The notes under the pieces: generated by a model
What the model was told of the DNA's origin: nothing
Seen by the model: the letters and a program-made list of their open reading frames with translations, nothing else
Database searches by the model: none
Shown: positions 59,115 to 64,000 of the stretch, one piece after another
Layout: the number at the start of each line of letters is the position of its first letter
How positions within the stretch are numbered: the first letter of the stretch is position 1
Program-made: the position numbers and the translations under genes
DNA from: Bipolaris cookei
Taxonomy: Eukaryota; Ascomycota; Dothideomycetes; Pleosporales; Pleosporaceae
Length of the DNA: 64,000 bases
NCBI GenBank assembly: GCA_002286855.1
Contig: NRSV01000016.1
Coordinates: 378,008 to 442,007 of the forward strand
Reading direction: 5' to 3'

Positions 59115-60499
59115 TTACCCTTCCATTGCTGAAATATACTTTTGCACTTCACCGTTCTCCCCCCAGTACTTGACGCCTATCTGCATCAATAGATCTGCAT
59201 CAAGTCTCCTCCCCTCCTGCCGTAGTAATTGGGCCAAGCCAACCACCCTGTCCCCTCTATCTTGCCCTTCTTCCATTGCGCGAACGTATTTGCGCAGCGC
59301 AGCTCGCGATGCCTTCTGCAGCGACGAATCGACATCCGCGAGTAACCGGTCTAAAGATAAGAGCCGCCGAACTACAACTTCAGCAACCCTGCTACTTTCT
59401 CTAGGGTGTTGCTGAACGGTAGAGCTTATCACATTCAATGCCTTGCTCAGCCCAAGAGCAGTCTCAGGATCGGCGGGGTCGCATCCGTACAACTGCATAT
59501 GGAACTTGCACATGGCAGTCTCAACTGCCTGCGGTGACTGCTCTTGCAGATAACCGAGCACGTGCTGCAGGATGCGTGGTATGCACGCTACCTGTTCGAA
59601 TTCGGCGAACATGCCGAAAAATCTCTCAGCCAGTCTGGGGCTACCCTGGAACTGTCTCATAGCAGAGTCAAAGATTGCCAAGGGAATAGCCCCAGTAAGC
59701 ACTGGCGCAGCCGCAAGGTTCTGTAGAGCCACTTCGTCCACACCATCGTCCTGCTTCAGGCTGGGATTCACATCTTCAGCCGTCACCTCTGGAAGCGCAA
59801 TCATGTCCTCGTCCTCGTCCTCGTCCTTCTTTGTGCGATCAACGTCAAGCCCCAAGACCCTCCTTCTGCCTGCAATCTTGCCCACATAGATGGTCTCCAG
59901 TTTGGCATACTCAAGCCACATGACCTCGGACTTCTTGCAAAAGCGCAGCCCTCTCTGCATGTAGCTTCGCGCATTGGTAATGTCGGCCTGGGTGTCCATG
60001 AAGTAGTTTGCTGCCAGAATCCATATATCTGGCTTGGTAGGGTGCAGCCGAGCGACAGAGGTGAAGATGTCGTTTAGTCTCTTGTATGCCTTGTCTCTGC
60101 GCGCAAAGTCGATGTACTGCATCCATAGCGCTAGGTCACCCGAAAACTTCCTAGTCGCGCGGTTGTAGAGAAGGTAGATTGTCCGCTGTCCAGAGCCTTT
60201 GTACCGGACGCCTAGTCGCTTTATTCGCTTGCGGCGGAGAGCGTCGACGTTCTTCTCGAATTCGATATAGCGCATATAGTCTTCGGGGTGTGAGCCGCGG
60301 GCATTGATAATGTGCTCGAAATCCGAGCGCTTCTTCGCTATAGAGCTGATTTCTTCCTGTCCTCACTATTAGCAAGACTGCCATTGCGCGAGCGACTATC
60401 CTGGCTTACCCTGCTGAAGATTCTTTTGCGCTCAAGCTCGTTCAGCTCCGTCGCCGACTGCTCGAGGTAGAAACGCGCCTTGTCACTCGGGCCAGCCAT
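59115..60499 (-). CDS. UTP6: U3 snoRNP/SSU-processome protein Utp6
   Basis: Utp6 is part of the UTP-B module of the small-subunit processome and is needed for 18S rRNA maturation in the nucleolus. Exons 60499-60410 and 60356-59115 give 443 residues, the usual size. The N-terminus MAGPSDKARFYLEQSATELN, ERKRIFSREEI and RSDFEHIINARGSHPEDYMR is typical of the family. HAT-type helical repeats follow, for example ALWMQYIDFARRDKAYKRLN, KPDIWILAANYFMD and SEVMWLEYAKLE. An acidic loop KKDEDEDEDM sits near residue 215. The C-terminal half is helical and less conserved. The gene faces CWH43 across a 248-bp promoter. Confidence 0.93.
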
Positions 60500-60747
60500 G
60501 TTTGCGTCGCGTGGTGTTGCTGGCAAAAGTCGAGTACAAAAAAGTTGGCTGGGCCAGAAAACTATTAGGCTAGAGTTGCTCCCGCACATAGCGCCTTGGC
60601 CTGTGGAGCGCGGACCCTCGCCTTACGTACCAACTTCAGGAGATTGCCATCTTGGACAGTTCATCACACCATTCTCCACGCTCTTTTGCTACTTTTCCTT
60701 GTTTTCAATGCTGGAGGGTTATTGACGGGCCATCTAACTGCTGCATC
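60500..60747. promoter_or_regulatory. Compact divergent promoter UTP6 / CWH43
   Basis: Only 248 bp separate two start codons facing away from each other. Shared control is possible but inferred from layout alone. Confidence 0.5.
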
Positions 60748-63700
60748 ATGGTCAAGGACAAGGACGGCGACACTGTCGCAACGGTACGCGATGGCATATC
60801 TGGCACTCCCGAGACCTCCGCATGCTCATACCATGTAGTTCAATGGAAAATGGATATCCTATTCACATACCGCCATGGCTTACAGTTCGTCGATCACATC
60901 TCTCCATATACGCTCGTGCTCAAATGAATTCTAGGCGCCTTTGTCGGAGCCCTCGTAGTCGGAATGTACGTGAATTACTCCACCACTCGCACACCACACG
61001 ACTATGCTAAACAATTATAGAGGGCTACACTATCACAAGATTGTACAGAATGAATTCTACGTCAGTCATTGTGCTATGCTGTTTCAGAGCCATGTTGACA
61101 ATGTTTCCAGGGCTACCCGAATGAGTGGTTCCCCTCTGTGTCCGCGACCATCGGCGACCGCTATCCAGAACGCTCCGTCTTCATGCTTTTCATTGCTCTC
61201 ACATCTGGTACACGACCTGGAATAGCTGCTACGGGGCCAAGCTGACCAAAATAGGTCCTCGATTTGCACTCGTCGGCCTCTGGTACGTCTTGACTCGTCG
61301 TCCGAACTCGTCCCTACCCAAGTTCATTGCTGGTGTCGGCATCTTCCGAACATTGACCTGCGGAGGATGGACATATGTGACCTCTACCGACGACCATGAC
61401 TGGCATGACATCTTCATGATCTCGTATCTTGTCGCAACCCTGCCATGGACCATAGGCTGTCTCGCTCTGAGTCCCCAGAATGCCACTGCCATCAAGTACA
61501 GAAAGATTTTTGCTGGAAGTTTCTTCGCGACACTTGTGCCGCTAATCTACTTCTTCATCCAGCATAAGGTTCACCGCGTTGCTGGAGGTATGTCTTGTCG
61601 TCCATATCATACACCCTATACTTACCTGCCTGCAGCGTACACTATCTATGCTTTCTTTGAATGGTCCCTAGTCTTGCTTGATGTAGCTTTTGATGCTGTC
61701 ACAATGATTGAGTTCCAGCACTTTGAGATTGTAATCAAAGACGTACGAGGTCTATCTCGCGTGTATGTTCCACGCCTCCCGAAATAGATAGACTTTCAAA
61801 TCTATCTTTATTTGACAACTCTCTGATCCACTCTTTTCGTAGTGCCGGCTCCAAGTCCGTTTCCGATGCTGTTCAAGAGTAAGTTTCGTTTGGAAGAAAT
61901 ATGTTGACCTTTCTGACTCGTTGATAGGAAAAACAAAGAGATTGGCGCAACGTTCTCCAGCGCCTTCTCCTGGTCCGGACTCATCTACGCAGCTGCAGAT
62001 GTCTACAATGGCGTAGGTTGGATCGAGAATTGATGCGTACATGACTGACCATTGCTTAGTTTGTTTTCTGGTCCATGTTGACTTCACTCGGCGTGTGTGT
62101 CTGGTGTATGTTCCCCGTCCCTCAATAACGATAGTTCGCTAATTATGAACAGACTTCCCCCTCTGGCACATGGGCATTTCTGGCTATGAGGCCTTGGTCA
62201 TGTGCACTGTCTCACCCTTCTTCCTCGGCATCAAGCCCATCCGTTATCTTGTCACGCGTTATGTGTGGTTCTTCCATTTGCTTTCGCTTTCCGGGCTCCT
62301 CGCCTTCCTGATCACGACGCCTGTCAACCGACTTTTCGCTGTTGGCTTTGGCCTGTCCATGTCATGTCTGGCATGGTCGGCCACCTTCTTTGCAGAACGA
62401 TCGCAACTGCACCGCCTCGAAGGACGCATCACTGCGTTCTCCATTGGTCTTATAGCCTCTAGCGTTGCCAAGTTTGCTTTCTGGACAAACAACCCCATCT
62501 GGCCAATCATGCACGAGGTCAACGGAGGCTGGAACAAGACTGGTGTTGTAGTCGCCTTCGTTTCCATTCTTATATCAACAAGATCAACCGCAAGCGCTGG
62601 CGCTGATATACCAGCTCAGGGTCCCACCAAAGGATCTTCTGTTTTTGCCAGTTTCGGTCTTGCTGGCGTACTCTTCGCCATGCACTCTTTACTCTCCGAT
62701 TCAAGCACCATGATTTCCTGGGTATGGGAAGGATACCCCGTTCGCGGACCCTTGGCTGTCCCTCACGGCACGCTGACCCTGTTTGCTATGGGTTTTGGAG
62801 TCATGATTGGATTGTTCACGCCAAACCTTTCGCGATCATGGGCCTTTTATGGTGTTGGCTCGATTGGTGCTGCCTTCTTGACCACCACCAGCCACTGGAC
62901 TGGATTCTATGGTGCTCTTGTTCTGGCTACGTATACCATGGCAGCAGCACCCATCCTCATTTCACATGCAGCTCGTCACGCACCAGGTCGCACCTTTGGC
63001 CTTGCCTTCTTGGTATACAACTTCATGGTGCTTTTCCATGTCTGGGTGGTGGCATATGCCTTTGTTCCTGGCGGACCCCTTTTCCGCGAACACACTGATT
63101 GGGTTATGATATGCATGATGCTCCAGATTGGTGCAGGTGTCTTCAGCGTCTCTGCCCAGCCACCAGTGCTCAAGAGCTACAAAGGCAAGGCTGTCATCAC
63201 TGCAGCCGCTAACCGACAGCGCTCATACTACATGGATATTCTCGGTGCTCTGGAGATTGTCGCAGTTGCAATTGCATACCTACGTTTCCCGTCTTACGAC
63301 TACAAGCCGTACCACCCGGAGACTAAGTCCATCACAGCTGGTATCTGGACAATCCATTTCTCTCTAGATAACGACATGTGGTCATCTGAGCACCGCATGC
63401 GCGATCTAATCAAAGAGCTCGAGGTCGACGTAATCGGTCTGCTCGAGAGCGACCTGCAGCGCATCATCATGGGCAACCGCGACTCTACTCAATTCCTCGC
63501 CGAGGACCTAGGCATGTACGTCGACTTTGGCCCCGGTCCCAACAAGCACACATGGGGCTCCGCCCTCCTCTCCAAATTCCCCATTGTAAACAGCACACAC
63601 CATCTCCTCCCCTCACCCGTAGGCGAACTAGCCCCCGCCATTGAAGCCACAATCGACGCCTACGGCGAAATGATTGACATTTTCGTCTTCCACTCTGGCC

Positions 63701-64000
63701 AGGAAGAAGATCCGGAGGACCGCCGCTTACAATCCGAGTACCTGGCCGAGCGTATGAAGGCCACACCTCGCCCGGCTATCTTGCTTTCGTACCTCGTCAT
63801 CAAGCCTGGAGAGGGCAACTACAATACCTATGTTGGCGAGAAGAGCGGCATGAAGGATATTGATCCTAGTGATTGGGATCGCTGGTGCGAGTACATTCTC
63901 TACAAGGGGCTCAAGAGGACGGGGTATGCGCGGGTCTCGAGACATACGATTACGGATACCGAGTTGCAGGTATGTTCCCTCCTTTCCTTTCTTTTTTCTT
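60748..64000 (+). CDS. CWH43: Cwh43 GPI-anchor lipid remodelling protein (3' end cut off)
   Basis: Cwh43 exchanges diacylglycerol for ceramide on GPI anchors in the ER. Visible exons: 60748-60783, 60839-60884, 60935-60965, 61021-61060, 61111-61207, 61255-61587, 61636-61762, 61843-61878, 61928-62012, 62060-62105 and 62153-63969. They give 898 residues before an intron that runs off the edge. The N-terminal Frag1/Sfk1-like membrane part carries HYHKIVQNEFYGYPNEWFPS and GGWTYVTSTDDHDWHDIFMI. A second multi-helix part follows, then a luminal exonuclease-endonuclease-phosphatase-type domain with IWTIHFSLDNDMWSSEHR, DVIGLLESD and NKHTWGSALLSKFPI. The first intron is placed by the TAG acceptor at 60837, and the second uses donor GTTCGT; together they restore HTAMAYSAFVGAL. 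The first exon encodes only 12 residues, so the extreme N-terminus is less sure. Confidence 0.9.

Noticed and set aside
1..64000. CRISPR arrays, bacterial-style operons, prophage or a secondary-metabolite cluster
   Set aside because: None seen; the DNA is fungal nuclear sequence with spliced genes, and the one transporter has no biosynthetic neighbours.

Overview
This 64 kb window is chromosomal DNA of a filamentous ascomycete. Genes are broken by many 45-70 bp introns with GT..AG ends, intergenic gaps are short, and the encoded proteins read as Pezizomycotina orthologues. The overall style suggests a dothideomycete, perhaps Pleosporales; that last step is inference. There are 22 protein-coding genes I can support (the first and last cut by the window edges), one clear pseudogene and one doubtful small ORF. 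I see no rRNA, tRNA, CRISPR array, intact transposon or secondary-metabolite cluster.

Left part (1-35.7 kb) is housekeeping: VTS1 (partial), prefoldin 6 (YKE2), VPS4, COG5, DHH1, a mitochondrial-type rhomboid, an uncharacterised AT-hook nuclear protein, SPT7, a VanZ-like membrane protein, ribosomal protein eS26, a CBS-PB1 membrane-anchored protein, the importin PSE1/KAP121, a cytochrome b5-acyl-CoA dehydrogenase fusion, and a ubiquitin-like/AN1 zinc-finger protein. They serve mRNA decay (Vts1, Dhh1), membrane traffic (Vps4, Cog5), transcription (Spt7 of SAGA), nuclear import and lipid oxidation. They are not an operon or a cluster; neighbours appear functionally unrelated.

Middle (36-49 kb) is the accessory-looking part. 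It holds a DUF3176-type membrane-protein gene broken by three in-frame stops and a frame change, long stretches without credible genes, and one intact monocarboxylate-porter-like MFS transporter standing alone.

Right part (49-64 kb) is housekeeping again: LDB17 (actin/endocytosis), a LETM1/Mdm38-like mitochondrial protein, a NAB3-like RNA-binding protein with an added RS-rich region and an anticodon-binding-like region, an ICT1-type mitochondrial GGQ hydrolase, UTP6 (U3 processome) and CWH43 (GPI-anchor lipid remodelling), which runs off the right edge.

Exon boundaries were worked out by hand from reading frame, splice signals and family expectations. I found no wholly new multi-gene system. 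The best leads are the domain make-up of the NAB3-like protein, the ubiquitin-like-LRGG-AN1 fusion, the active-site arrangement of the acyl-CoA dehydrogenase, the decayed DUF3176 gene, and repeated exon-junction modules in the AT-hook gene.
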